In this document: positions 36,369 through 46,190 of the stretch, in pieces | How the letters are laid out: each line of letters starts with the position of its first letter | How positions within the stretch are numbered: the first letter of the stretch is position 1 | From: Acetobacterium paludosum | GTDB taxonomy: Bacteria; Bacillota; Clostridia; Eubacteriales; Eubacteriaceae | Direction: 5' to 3' | Assembly: GCF_008086595.1 (NCBI RefSeq) | Contig: NZ_RXYA01000007.1 | Span: 115,629 to 179,628, forward strand | Length of the DNA stretch: 64,000 nucleotides | Translations under genes and position numbers: made by a program | The notes under the pieces: model-generated | Databases searched by the model: none | Seen by the model: only the letters and a program-made list of their open reading frames with translations | What the model was told of the DNA's origin: nothing

Positions 36369-38747
36369 ATGTTAGTTTCACTTAATTGGTTAAAAGAATA
36401 CGTTGATATAAATATCGCTCCCTATGACTTCGGTGAAGTGCTTACCATGTCAGGAACAAAAGTTGAAACCTTAACAGTGGTTTCAGAAAATGTTTCCAAT
36501 ATTTTAACAGGGAAGATTTTAAAAATAGAACAGCACCCAAATGCAGACAAACTGGTGGTTTGTACCGTTGACATAGGCACTGATGAACGAATTATTGTCA
36601 CCGCTGCAAAAAATGTTTTTGAAGGCGCTGTTGTACCGGTGGCTGTAGATGGTGCAGTTACTGCCAATGGTACAGAAATCGGGACCAGTGACTTCAGAGG
36701 CGTATTATCCTATGGCATGTTTTGCTCCATTGAAGAACTTGGTATGAATGCTGATTTATTTTCAAAAGAAATTATGGAAGGTATTTATATCTTGCCTGCA
36801 AACACACCCTTGGGAATGGATGTCAGAAAACTACTTTGGCTTGATGATGTTATTATTGATGTCGAACTTACTGCCAACCGTTCAGACTGCCAATCCATCG
36901 TTGGTATTGCAAAAGAATCGGCCGCGGCCCTTGATCTGCCGATACGAGACTTTAAAATCTATACTAAAGATGAAAAAAGAAATGATATTTCAAACTATCT
37001 AGCTGTAAAAGTAGAAAACGAAGCATGCTCTCGGTATGTCGCTAAATTACTTAAAGTGAAAAAAGTTGAGCCTTCTCCCTTGTGGATACAGGTTAAACTC
37101 ATGAACAGCGGGGTTCGTCCCATCAATAATATTGTAGATGTGACCAATTATGTGATGCTTGAGTTGGGACAGCCTCTACACGCTTTTGATTATGAGAGTT
37201 TAAAGTCAAAGGAAATCGTGGTTAAGACTACTAATGACAAAAAAATAATCACACTTGATAATAAAGAACGCAATATTAATGATTCCATGTTGATGATTAC
37301 CAATGGCAGCATTCCAGTTGCTATTGCGGGAGTTATGGGCGGCGAAAACTCTGAAATCACTGATAATACCAGTGTAATTGTTTTGGAATCGGCTTGCTTT
37401 TATAAAAATAGTGTCCGCTTAACATCTAAACAATTGGGTCTTCGAACAGAAGCTTCATCACGTTTTGAAAAAGGTGTGGATCCTGAGTTAGCAAACATTG
37501 CAGCACTCAGAGCTACTTATCTGCTAGAAGAAATTGGTGCTTGTGAAGTCATAGAAGGTATTATTGATGTTTATCCTCAGCCTGTATCGCCTAAGAAACT
37601 ATCTCTGGATATTGATTGGGTCAACGCCTTTATTGGAATATCCGTATCTGAAGATGCCGTTGCTAATATGCTCAAGCGATTATTTTTCACTGTTAAAAGT
37701 TGCGCGAGCGGTAAATTAGAAATTGAAGTTCCAAGTTTTAGACAAGATATTGAAGGAAAACAAGATTTAGCTGAGGAAGTTGCAAGAATGTTTGGTTATG
37801 ATAATATTCCCAGCACGATTATGGGTGGGGAAACGATGATTGGTGGCAAGACACCGATTCAAAAGTATGAAGACGCAATCAAAAACATCTTAGTGGGTCA
37901 AGGGTATTATGAAACCCTCACCACTTCATTTACCAGTGAGAAGCGCTTAATCGCTTTAAATTCATATTTTAAAGATACACTTGTTCGGTTAGTCAATCCT
38001 CTGGGCGAAGAGAATAGTATTATGCGTCATACATTAATCGGGCATCAATTGGAGGTCATTTCGTTAAACTATAACCGAAAAAATCCTTCTGGCCGTTTCT
38101 TTGAACTTGCGAATACTTATCATAAGTCGGAGGCACCTGATGAACTCCCCAGAGAAGAGAAAATGTTGGTTATCAGTACCTATGGCAGTGATGATTATTT
38201 TGAATTAAAAGGCATGGTCGAACTGTTATTAACCCATTCAGGTATCAATCATCCAACATTCAGTGCTGGGGGATCTGATTTCTTACATCCTGGACGAAAA
38301 TCAGTAGTTTATGTTGATGATGTAAGACTGGGAGAAATCGGTGAAATTCACCCATCAGTTGTTAAAAATTACGATCTTCCCAAAAGATGTTATGTTTGCG
38401 AATTGTCTTTCAAGGCTTTGTATGAATCTTGTGTCACGGATATAAAATTCATTGACCTGCCAAAATTCCCGGCATCAAATCGGGATTTAGCTATTCAGTT
38501 AAAGGCAGACATTCCAGCATCATCGGTTGAAACAATTATTCGAAAAAACAGTGGTGATATTCTTGAAAGCATTGAATTATTCGATGTTTATACCGGTGAA
38601 CAAATTCCTGAAAATTTCAAAAGTCTTGCTTACGCACTAAATTTCAGACACCATGAGAGAACCCTTAACGATGACGACATTAACCCTGTGATTGAGAAGA
38701 TTCTTGAGGAGTTGAATAGTTCATTAGATGCTCAAATTCGGGAATAA
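36369..38747 (+). CDS. pheT: Phenylalanyl-tRNA synthetase beta subunit
   Basis: The 792-aa partner of PheS with tRNA-binding OB domain (GKILKIEQHPNADKLVVCTVDIG), B3/B4 editing module (residues ~210-400), B5 and a C-terminal anticodon-binding FDX domain (FPASNRDLAIQLKADIPAS...). GGAGGATCCTTAA precedes the ATG 16 bp after pheS. Confidence 0.97.
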   Translation: MLVSLNWLKEYVDINIAPYDFGEVLTMSGTKVETLTVVSENVSNILTGKILKIEQHPNADKLVVCTVDIGTDERIIVTAAKNVFEGAVVPVAVDGAVTANGTEIGTSDFRGVLSYGMFCSIEELGMNADLFSKEIMEGIYILPANTPLGMDVRKLLWLDDVIIDVELTANRSDCQSIVGIAKESAAALDLPIRDFKIYTKDEKRNDISNYLAVKVENEACSRYVAKLLKVKKVEPSPLWIQVKLMNSGVRPINNIVDVTNYVMLELGQPLHAFDYESLKSKEIVVKTTNDKKIITLDNKERNINDSMLMITNGSIPVAIAGVMGGENSEITDNTSVIVLESACFYKNSVRLTSKQLGLRTEASSRFEKGVDPELANIAALRATYLLEEIGACEVIEGIIDVYPQPVSPKKLSLDIDWVNAFIGISVSEDAVANMLKRLFFTVKSCASGKLEIEVPSFRQDIEGKQDLAEEVARMFGYDNIPSTIMGGETMIGGKTPIQKYEDAIKNILVGQGYYETLTTSFTSEKRLIALNSYFKDTLVRLVNPLGEENSIMRHTLIGHQLEVISLNYNRKNPSGRFFELANTYHKSEAPDELPREEKMLVISTYGSDDYFELKGMVELLLTHSGINHPTFSAGGSDFLHPGRKSVVYVDDVRLGEIGEIHPSVVKNYDLPKRCYVCELSFKALYESCVTDIKFIDLPKFPASNRDLAIQLKADIPASSVETIIRKNSGDILESIELFDVYTGEQIPENFKSLAYALNFRHHERTLNDDDINPVIEKILEELNSSLDAQIRE

Positions 38748-38758
38748 GATGATACATT

Positions 38759-39643
38759 GTGAATAAGAGTGATTTCTATCGAAATATTATTGCTCTTTTA
38801 CAACTTAAAGGAGTAGGGCGTCAGAAAATTAAAATGCTGATGCAAATGATTAACGACCCTCAATGCTTATCCTTTAAAGAACTCGTCGAGATTGGTCAAA
38901 TGTTTCACTTACTATCGTCAGATATTGATCTTAAAGTGCAAAACAATTCAATTGCATATGCAAATAAAGTTATTGAAACCAGTGTCAAGTATCAAATAAA
39001 ATTGGTATCATCCTTCGATGAAAATTATCCAGCATCAATGGATTTCAAAGATTCTCCAGTGATGCTATACTACCAGGGTAATTTAGAATTATTAAATCAT
39101 AATAAACGCGCTGCAGTCATTGGTAGCAGACATCCAACACCAGCGGGAGCTGAATTTTCTTTTGAGTCCGGCAAGTTTTTAGCAACGGAAAATTTTGTTG
39201 TCATTAGTGGGTTAGCAACCGGATGTGATTATTATGGACATCTGGGATGTCTGGGTGCTGGTGGAAAAACAATTGCTTTTCTACCAGCTGGATTGATAAA
39301 TATTTATCCTATCGAGAACAAACCTCTTGCTGAGAAAATTCTGGCAAATGACGGTTGTATTTTATCAGAGTACGCTCCTTTTGAAAATCCCCAGCCTTAC
39401 AAATTTATTGAAAGAGATCGACTCCAAAGTGCCAGCAGCATGTTTGTCATTGTATCAAGTTTTTCATGTGGAAGCGGCACCATTCACACCCTGAATTTTG
39501 CAAAACAATATAATAAAAAGATTTTTTCTATACCCGCCATTTTTGATGAATCAAAAGATGCTTTTCATAAATTAAACCAAAAGAAAATACTATTTGAAAT
39601 TTATGAAAAAGAAAAGCTGCACAACTTAATTACAAATTATTAA
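38759..39643 (+). CDS. Divergent DprA/Smf-like protein
   Basis: A 294-aa protein of the DNA-processing DprA family, which loads RecA on incoming single strands. Family landmarks are AAVIGSRHPTPAG (118-130), VISGLATGCDYYGHLGCL (148-165), and LPAGLINIYPIEN (175-187). They differ from the norm: the Rossmann GLAxGID-xxAH becomes GLATGCDYYGH, and the usual FPxRNRII segment reads FIERDRLQSASS. It has a helix-hairpin-helix-like N-terminus (KGVGRQKIKML) but no winged C-domain. The start is GTG 38759 with a weak ribosome site, 11 bp after pheT. It may be a paralogue with another role. Confidence 0.75.
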   Translation: MNKSDFYRNIIALLQLKGVGRQKIKMLMQMINDPQCLSFKELVEIGQMFHLLSSDIDLKVQNNSIAYANKVIETSVKYQIKLVSSFDENYPASMDFKDSPVMLYYQGNLELLNHNKRAAVIGSRHPTPAGAEFSFESGKFLATENFVVISGLATGCDYYGHLGCLGAGGKTIAFLPAGLINIYPIENKPLAEKILANDGCILSEYAPFENPQPYKFIERDRLQSASSMFVIVSSFSCGSGTIHTLNFAKQYNKKIFSIPAIFDESKDAFHKLNQKKILFEIYEKEKLHNLITNY

Positions 39644-39733
39644 TAAATCATTTGTAATTTTTCAACATATTACATATAATAGTATACGATAGATGACGTA
39701 TACGTTAATTTAATTTATTACAGGAGGAAAAAA

Positions 39734-40294
39734 ATGCCTGAACATACTATAATAGAGTTACGAATATTAGATACAGATTTCAATTTAAAGGCAACTGGAA
39801 ATGAAGAACATATTAGGCATATATCCGATTATGTCAATAGTGAACTTGAGCGAGTCAAAACAGCTAATCCTTTTACCAATCATATTCGCATTGCCATTCT
39901 TGGTTGTATGAATATTACAGAAAAGCTATTAAATGCTGAAGAAGCTGTCAAAAATAGTGAAGAAGCAAAAATAAATGAAATTGGCGAAATTAATCTCATT
40001 CGAGAAGAATTAGAAACAACAAAAAACACTTTGACAGAAGAAAAAAATAAATATGTAGCTTTACTTGAGGAAAAAGAACTGTTACAAAAAGAAATGGACG
40101 AAAAAGATGATTTGCTCGCTCAATATCGAGAACATTTAAGACAAAGCAAAGTAGAAAGTGAAACGAGTCGAAAAACAATTTTAGACTTACAAAACCAACT
40201 TTTTGAAAGCCAAATTGAATTGGTGAAAGCTAATAAGAACCATATCGAAAAAGATATATTTAAGAGCATTGAAGACAAAATTAAGGTTGATTAA
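39734..40294 (+). CDS. zapA: Cell division protein ZapA
   Basis: A 186-aa cytoplasmic FtsZ-bundling protein. The N-terminal ZapA fold (about residues 1-90; IIELRILDTDFNLKATGNEEHIRHISDYVNSEL) is followed by a long coiled coil (about 90-180) rich in Glu/Lys. It is larger than the ~85-110 aa minimal ZapA, as in other Clostridia. AGGAGG precedes the ATG. It closes the pheST cluster. Confidence 0.9.
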   Translation: MPEHTIIELRILDTDFNLKATGNEEHIRHISDYVNSELERVKTANPFTNHIRIAILGCMNITEKLLNAEEAVKNSEEAKINEIGEINLIREELETTKNTLTEEKNKYVALLEEKELLQKEMDEKDDLLAQYREHLRQSKVESETSRKTILDLQNQLFESQIELVKANKNHIEKDIFKSIEDKIKVD

Positions 40295-40302
40295 ACAGAA
40301 AT

Positions 40303-40360
40303 AGATACAATCAAAACTAAAGGCCAACAGTACTGTTGGCCTTTAGTTTTGATTGTATCT
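40303..40360. terminator. Perfect 58-bp palindrome, terminator between zapA and lexA
   Basis: Two 29-base arms (40303-40331 and 40332-40360) are exact reverse complements with no unpaired centre (CCAACAGT-ACTGTTGG). The inner 20 bp is GC-richer and flanked by A/T runs, so it functions as a bidirectional intrinsic terminator for convergent genes. Confidence 0.9.
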
Positions 40361-40381
40361 GCATTTTACGATGTTATTAAT

Positions 40382-41029
40382 CTATTGCTGGATTTTTCGA
40401 ATTAATCCAGTCACTTTTCCCATTAATTTTATATCATGTTCCTCATAAACAAACGGATCCATGGTTGAATTTTCAGGTTGAAGACGAATATGATTTTTTT
40501 CGTAGAAAATTCTTTTGACCGTTGCTTCATTATTCTCAATAATCAGTACAACCACAATATCACCGTTTTTTGCATTTTCCTGCTTTCTAACAATAATTTT
40601 ATCCCCATTTAAAATTCCAGCGTCAATCATACTAGTACCTTTAACTTCAAGAATAAATGATTCATCATTTCCAATAAAATCTAATGGGAGGGGAAAGACA
40701 TCACTAACATTCTCTAATGCCAAAATAGGTTCACCGGCTGTCACACAACCTAAAATGGGTAGGGATATGATGGTTTTCTGTTCAAAGCAATTGGAAAATG
40801 ATTCATTCGGATCATGCCGTAATACTTCAATTGCACGAGTTTTTGTGGAATCACGTTTGATATAACCTAATTCTTCCAATTTTTTTAAATAAGCATGAGC
40901 TGTGGAGGTTGATTTCAAATTAACCCCTGCACACATTTCACGTACCGAAGGGGGATAGCTTTTTTCTCGCAGTTGGTTTTCAATAAATCTTAGTATTTCA
41001 TACTGCTTATTATTTAAATCCTCGTACAT
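40382..41029 (-). CDS. lexA: SOS repressor LexA
   Basis: A 215-aa repressor with an N-terminal winged helix (SVREMCAGVNLKSTSTAHAYLKKLEELGYI), cleavage site A98-G99 in CVTAGEPI, and the Ser133/Lys172 dyad (GTSMIDAG; EATVKRIF). RecA-bound filaments trigger self-cleavage. GAATTCC-type GGAGGAATT lies before the ATG. A LexA-box-like operator lies upstream, so it is probably autoregulated. Confidence 0.97.
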   Translation of the reverse strand: MYEDLNNKQYEILRFIENQLREKSYPPSVREMCAGVNLKSTSTAHAYLKKLEELGYIKRDSTKTRAIEVLRHDPNESFSNCFEQKTIISLPILGCVTAGEPILALENVSDVFPLPLDFIGNDESFILEVKGTSMIDAGILNGDKIIVRKQENAKNGDIVVVLIIENNEATVKRIFYEKNHIRLQPENSTMDPFVYEEHDIKLMGKVTGLIRKIQQ

Positions 41030-41060
41030 TAGAATTCCTCCAATTTTTTATAACTAATTA

Positions 41061-41100
41061 ATTATAGCATACATTTTTGGCGAAAACAAACATAAGTTCT
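41061..41100 (-). promoter_or_regulatory. lexA promoter with LexA box
   Basis: On the minus strand AGAACTTATGTTTG (41100-41087) matches the Gram-positive SOS box CGAAC-N4-GTTYG except for the first base. It overlaps the -35 region of a promoter with TATAAT at 41066-41061. Confidence 0.65.
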
Positions 41101-41119
41101 TTTCAATGATAAAAATTTA

Positions 41120-42103
41120 CTAATCTTCTCTTTCAAACTGAGCTAAAGGATTCTGATTCAATGTATCCCGAAGTGTCTCTTCATTGACATGGGTGTAAAT
41201 TTGCGTAGTCGAAACGTTTTCGTGACCTAAAATTTCCTGGACTGATCTTAAATCAGCATTTCCATAACGAAACATCAGTGTCGCTGCAGTATGTCTTAGT
41301 TTATGCACGCTAATCTCATCTGTATTTAGGCCACAATTAGCTAGGTGTTTTTTTACTAAATGCTGAACCGCTCGATTACTAATGGGTAGGTTTTGTTGGC
41401 TCAAAAACAAATAGGGAGAATCTGATTCCTGACGGACAAGCAGATAACGATTAATTGCTTTTAAACAGGCATGATTTAAAAAAATTGTTCGTTCTTTATT
41501 ACCTTTTCCAATGATCCGGATGGTGTCATTTTTGATGTCACTAATTTTAATTTGAGTCAGTTCAGAAAGACGCATACCACAATTCAAAAACAGTGTAATA
41601 ATTGCAAAATCTCGTTCTTTATGACGGCCGTTAATTCCTTTTAGAAGATCTACCGCTTCATCCCATTCTAAATACCGGGCATTGCGGGCTGGGAGCTTTG
41701 GCATTTCAAGATCGGTCACGGGATTTGGACTAAAATATTTTTGTTTATTACATAGGTAGTTGAAAAACGAACGCAAGGACGAAACTTTTCGACTTCTGGC
41801 GTAATCTGAATTATGACGTTCTTTGCTGGTAAAAGAAAGGAAGGCATAGAGGATTCCTAAATCAATCGCTTTTAAATCATCGATTGAAACATCATCAATG
41901 GGTATGGCGTCAAAATCCAGAGATTGAGGAACCATAGCAAAATAACGCTTAATAAACCGGAAGAATATAATTAAATCATAGCGATAGGATTGGGCCGATT
42001 TTTCGGAATAACCTTTAATAGTTAGCAGATAATTCAAAAATTCTTCGATAATTTTACTACTGGGAGTTACTTTATTTTCTGTGTGAAAATCTTGATTTGC
42101 CAT
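41120..42103 (-). CDS. Tyrosine recombinase (XerC/XerD-like)
   Basis: A 327-aa site-specific recombinase, probably for chromosome-dimer resolution. Catalytic residues are all visible: R178 (CGMRLSE), K203 (GKGNKER), H267 and R270 (HKLRHT), H293 (LGHEN) and Y303 (QIYTH). The N-terminal SAM-like domain is present. Not associated with a phage or integron. AGGAGG precedes the ATG. It lies 90 bp upstream of lexA on the same strand. Confidence 0.9.
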   Translation of the reverse strand: MANQDFHTENKVTPSSKIIEEFLNYLLTIKGYSEKSAQSYRYDLIIFFRFIKRYFAMVPQSLDFDAIPIDDVSIDDLKAIDLGILYAFLSFTSKERHNSDYARSRKVSSLRSFFNYLCNKQKYFSPNPVTDLEMPKLPARNARYLEWDEAVDLLKGINGRHKERDFAIITLFLNCGMRLSELTQIKISDIKNDTIRIIGKGNKERTIFLNHACLKAINRYLLVRQESDSPYLFLSQQNLPISNRAVQHLVKKHLANCGLNTDEISVHKLRHTAATLMFRYGNADLRSVQEILGHENVSTTQIYTHVNEETLRDTLNQNPLAQFERED

Positions 42104-42270
42104 AATATTTCCTCCTAAAATTGATTTACTGAGTGAGTGATGATATCTGGTTAAATAAGCCAGATACCAATACCAAAAGCTTAACGCATGGATAGTATAT
42201 CACATTTTGTCCTTTTTGTCACGAAACTTACATTTCGCGACATAATATTTCAACCTTTTTACCAAAAAAT

Positions 42271-42316
42271 AAGCTCACAAGAACTTTAACAATTGTGCTA
42301 AAATTCTTGTGAGCTT
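42271..42316 (-). terminator. Terminator after der
   Basis: AAGCTCACAAGAA (42271-42283) and TTCTTGTGAGCTT (42304-42316) form a perfect 13-bp stem; on the minus strand it is followed by ATTTTTT. Confidence 0.85.
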
Positions 42317-42326
42317 TGCATTTCTT

Positions 42327-43646
42327 TTATTCTGTTCTCTCTCGCACATAGAAACGAATCGGTGTACCAAAGAAATCAAAGGTTTCTCTTAATTTATTTT
42401 CTAAATAGCGTTGATAAGAAAAATGCATTAATGTTGGGTCATTAACGAAAACAATAAAGGTTGGAGGGTTGATGGCTACCTGTGATGCATAGAATAGTTT
42501 TAATCTTCGGCCATGTTTTGATGGCGGCTGTTTCATTAATGTGAATTCGGCCATCGCCTCATTGATTTTTCCGGTAGTAATACGTTTTGCGCTTTGTGCT
42601 TTTACAAATTCTATGGTTTCAAATATTTTACCTAATCGCTGACCTGTTTTCGCAGAAATAAAAATAATGGGGGCGTAATCCATAAATGAAAGTGCATCAC
42701 GAATATCCCCTTCCATTTTTTTCATAGTTTTATTATCTTTTTCTACGGTATCCCATTTATTAACGATAACAACGGATGGAATCCCTCGATTATGAGCAAT
42801 ACCTGCAATTTTGGCATCCTGTTCGGTCACACCTTGGGAAGCATCAATGAGCATAAGAACCACTTGACTTCTTTCCACTGCAGCAATAGCGCGAACAATG
42901 CTGTAACGTTCGATATCTTCATATATTTTTTTCTTGCGTCTCAAACCCGCGGTATCAATCAAAACATAATCCTGGCCGTCATAACGTACACTTGTGTCAA
43001 CTGCATCCCTTGTAGTTCCGGGAATATCACTGACAATCAATCGATCCTGCCCTAAAACTTTATTAATCAGAGTCGACTTCCCTACATTTGGTTTTCCTAC
43101 TACAGCGATCCTTAACCGATCATCGATTTCTTCTTCATCATTATAATAACGACTGATTCGGTTGATTATTTCATCTAAGAAATCTCCTAATCCAAGTCCC
43201 TGTTCGGCAGAAATAGCGATGGGCTCTCCAATTCCAAGATTATAGAATTCAAAAGCGTTGTTTTCGAGATTAAGGCTATCAATTTTATTAACTGCAAGTA
43301 ATACATTTTTCTCGTGTTTTCTGATCATCGTTGCAACTTCTAAATCTGATGCAGTCATTCCTTCACGGCCATCAACCATTAAAATGATCAGATCTGCCAT
43401 ATCAATGGCAATTTCAGCTTGAAGTCTCATTTGCAGAAAAATATCATCCTTGGTATGGGGCTCTATACCACCAGTATCAATGAGTGTAAAATGATGATTT
43501 TGCCATTCAGCATCGGCAATGATACGATCTCTGGTAACACCGGGAGTATCCTCCACAATGGCTATTCTTTCTCCAACTAATTTATTAAACAGGGTCGATT
43601 TTCCAACATTTGGACGTCCAACCACTGCTACGATAGGTTTTGACAT
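42327..43646 (-). CDS. der: Ribosome biogenesis GTPase Der (EngA)
   Basis: A 439-aa GTPase with two tandem G domains (VVGRPNVGKSTLFN and VVGKPNVGKSTLIN, with NKID and NKWD specificity motifs) and a C-terminal KH-like domain. It acts in 50S maturation. ATG 43646 follows GAGG. Upstream of it on the same strand is the DUF512 protein, a common pair in Clostridia. Confidence 0.97.
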   Translation of the reverse strand: MSKPIVAVVGRPNVGKSTLFNKLVGERIAIVEDTPGVTRDRIIADAEWQNHHFTLIDTGGIEPHTKDDIFLQMRLQAEIAIDMADLIILMVDGREGMTASDLEVATMIRKHEKNVLLAVNKIDSLNLENNAFEFYNLGIGEPIAISAEQGLGLGDFLDEIINRISRYYNDEEEIDDRLRIAVVGKPNVGKSTLINKVLGQDRLIVSDIPGTTRDAVDTSVRYDGQDYVLIDTAGLRRKKKIYEDIERYSIVRAIAAVERSQVVLMLIDASQGVTEQDAKIAGIAHNRGIPSVVIVNKWDTVEKDNKTMKKMEGDIRDALSFMDYAPIIFISAKTGQRLGKIFETIEFVKAQSAKRITTGKINEAMAEFTLMKQPPSKHGRRLKLFYASQVAINPPTFIVFVNDPTLMHFSYQRYLENKLRETFDFFGTPIRFYVRERTE

Positions 43647-43752
43647 AATTATATTTCCTCACTTAATTTATACTAGTATCAGCTATTATAATTGTTAACA
43701 ATTCTTACATGTACTTTACTAGTTTATTTGCATTATCATTTTTTATATTTAA

Positions 43753-45102
43753 TTATCTATTTAATATTTTAATCAGGCTTTCTCCATCAACAGGCACTCC
43801 TGCAACTTTAACACCAAGAGTTTCAGTAAGTTCTTTTAGTGTCCAATCATCCAGTAGGACTTGAGTGCCCTGTCGAAGTGCATTTTCCGGAATTAGCAGT
43901 AAATCTCTTTCATTTTCAGATAGTTTAGGTTTGATTTGTTCAACAATATCTTTGCCTGTTATTAAACCAGAAACGGTAATGGCATCGCCAAAAAAATTAT
44001 TATTTATAGGATAAACAATCACATCAAGTTTGGGCATCACTTTTTTTAGGTCATTCATCAGATTAGTCATAAAAGTATTAGCAAGGCGGCCGGTAATAAT
44101 GCCAATTTTATGATGCACAGTATCTGATAAAGGTGCTAATATAATGGAATCGTTGCTATAGTCATTTTCATAATTTTCTGCTGCGCTTTCAAGGCTCTCC
44201 TTAAAATCAGCCATCATCCCTACCCCATTTTCAATTTGGGGGAACCCATTGTAGTATGAAGCTTCTGGTACGGGGAGATCTGCTAAAAGAAAAAATTCAT
44301 CACTGGGATAAACAAAACCATCGCCATGTCTTTCTTTCATCTCCAGATGGACTTTATTGATAATATCCAGTGTTTTTAACGCCTGTTCCTGATTAAAGAC
44401 ACATAATTCAGCCAAACCTTGTCGATGCCTGGAAAGCCCTACTGGCACAACAGAGACAGATTGTAGGACAGGATAAAATGACTTCAAATCCTCCAGAGTA
44501 TTTTTAAGTTCCTTACCATCATTATAACCAGGAACCAAAACAATTTGCCCATTCATTTGAATATGATTGGCCCGAAATTTTTCAAGATAAAACATCACAT
44601 CCCCGGCAAACCGATTATTGAGCATCTTGCAGCGAAGCTCAGAATTTGTGGTGTGTATGGATAAATTCATTGGCATAATTCGGTATCGGATGATGCGATT
44701 AAGTTCATCCGTAGTAAGATTTGTCATAGTGATATAATTTCCTGTCAAAAAAGACAATCGCTCGTCATCATCTTTCACATAAAGACTTTCACGCATACCT
44801 GTTGGTAATTGATCAATGAAGCAAAAGATACAGTTGTTTTTGCATGTTTTGGTTTCAAGCATTTCCTCGGGAAATTCAATGCCTAAATCCGCTTCAAAAT
44901 CTTTTTCAATATCCAGCTCCCAGATCTCACCATCTGGCTTTTCGATTTCCACAACCAGTGTTTCATCCGCTATTAAATAGCGATAATCCAGCACATCCGT
45001 CACAGGCATGCCATTTATTGAAAGCAGAAGATCTCCGGCTTCTACTTCCATTTCTTTCAATATACTATTATTCTGTACGCCCTCAATTATAAACTTTTTC
45101 AA
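43753..45102 (-). CDS. DUF512 radical SAM protein with PDZ domain
   Basis: A 449-aa protein beginning with a PDZ-like domain (residues ~1-70, GDLLLSINGMPVTDVLDYRYL), then a radical SAM core with cluster cysteines in CKNNCIFC, and C-terminal DUF512 (ending GVPVDGESLIKILN). Function unknown; often beside der. In the leader, AACTGCC/GGCAGTT forms a hairpin (45133-45159) followed by TTT, possibly an attenuator or the upstream gene's terminator. Confidence 0.88.
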   Translation of the reverse strand: MKKFIIEGVQNNSILKEMEVEAGDLLLSINGMPVTDVLDYRYLIADETLVVEIEKPDGEIWELDIEKDFEADLGIEFPEEMLETKTCKNNCIFCFIDQLPTGMRESLYVKDDDERLSFLTGNYITMTNLTTDELNRIIRYRIMPMNLSIHTTNSELRCKMLNNRFAGDVMFYLEKFRANHIQMNGQIVLVPGYNDGKELKNTLEDLKSFYPVLQSVSVVPVGLSRHRQGLAELCVFNQEQALKTLDIINKVHLEMKERHGDGFVYPSDEFFLLADLPVPEASYYNGFPQIENGVGMMADFKESLESAAENYENDYSNDSIILAPLSDTVHHKIGIITGRLANTFMTNLMNDLKKVMPKLDVIVYPINNNFFGDAITVSGLITGKDIVEQIKPKLSENERDLLLIPENALRQGTQVLLDDWTLKELTETLGVKVAGVPVDGESLIKILNR

Positions 45103-45365
45103 TCCATCTCACTTATTTCTTTACAATTTAAAAACTGCCAGCAAAACTAGTCGGCAGTTCTTCTTATCTATTATATATTATTTTCTGAAAAAAAAATACC
45201 TATTTAAGAATATTTCAGCCCATAAATGCATAATTTTCAATTTATTTAAACTAATTGCGATATAATATTAAGCAAAAAATGCCGCCTTCCCGAATTTAGC
45301 AAGTAATGTGGATATTATATATAACCCTGGTCTTTTAGATTCGCAGCTTCAATCTTTCGATGCTG

Positions 45366-46079
45366 CTATTTTTTCCCAACTGGGCACGCCACCATGCAAA
45401 GCCCACACACCGCTCCCCTGCCGATGTGTTGAAATACATCTTTCATATACTGACTGCATCTAAATGCATCATAAAGTTCATTTCTGGGAGTTCCCAGTTT
45501 CCAAAGCCGTCCTTCAATGGCCATAGCCGGACAGACTGTCACACAGGAGCGGCAGGAACCGCAGGAGCTCTGAGTTACCGGAATGCCGACCTGAAAAGGC
45601 GCATTGGTTAACACCGTCCCCATCCGCACACGAGGACCATAGTTTTCATGAATAAACAAGGCACTCCGGCCAATCCACCCGAGCCCTGATAAGACCGCCC
45701 CGGTTTTATGCTGGAAAGCACCCGTAAATGCATCGTCTGGATCACTTACTGATTGAGAAGCCGGAATAGCAATACTTGGATATCCCTGTTCTTCTAAAAA
45801 TAACGAGATCCGCAAACTAATCTGATCAATGAGTCGATTAACACTTCGATAATGACTAAAATAAGTCTGTGTGGGCTCATCCTCAATTTGGTTCAAAATA
45901 CCCTCTGAGAGTCTTACAATAATCGTAATACCATAAATAAATCCCATCCGTTTATTCTCTGGCAGAATTGTAATATCTGAAAAGCCAAGTTGGGTAGCCC
46001 CTAAAGATTTACCAAGCGTTGTAATCGAATCGTTAAAGTTATTATCGTCCTTTATTAATTCTTTCATAGTCACCTTCAT
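45366..46079 (-). CDS. QueG-like double [4Fe-4S] protein
   Basis: A 237-aa protein with eight cysteines in ferredoxin-like motifs (CGSCRSCVTVCP and CGLCMVACP), resembling the C-terminal half of epoxyqueuosine reductase. QueG is ~380 aa and has an N-terminal B12-binding domain; this one is truncated relative to it and keeps an N-terminal segment of about 120 residues. It may be a QueG-related reductase with a different substrate. The start is uncertain: ATG 46079 has no ribosome site, whereas the in-frame ATG 46067 follows AAGGTG closely. Confidence 0.7.
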   Translation of the reverse strand: MKVTMKELIKDDNNFNDSITTLGKSLGATQLGFSDITILPENKRMGFIYGITIIVRLSEGILNQIEDEPTQTYFSHYRSVNRLIDQISLRISLFLEEQGYPSIAIPASQSVSDPDDAFTGAFQHKTGAVLSGLGWIGRSALFIHENYGPRVRMGTVLTNAPFQVGIPVTQSSCGSCRSCVTVCPAMAIEGRLWKLGTPRNELYDAFRCSQYMKDVFQHIGRGAVCGLCMVACPVGKK

Positions 46080-46190
46080 GAAAATAAAATATTTTCTTTC
46101 TCGTTTTCCGCTCTTTTTTAAATAGTAATAGCCAAATATCCCTCTTAATATGTTACAATGATAATATCAAAAGCAAAGGTGGTGGTGTGG

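Noticed and set aside
36369..39643. Fusion of pheT with the DprA-like gene
   Set aside because: A stop at 38747 and a new GTG start at 38759 separate the two.
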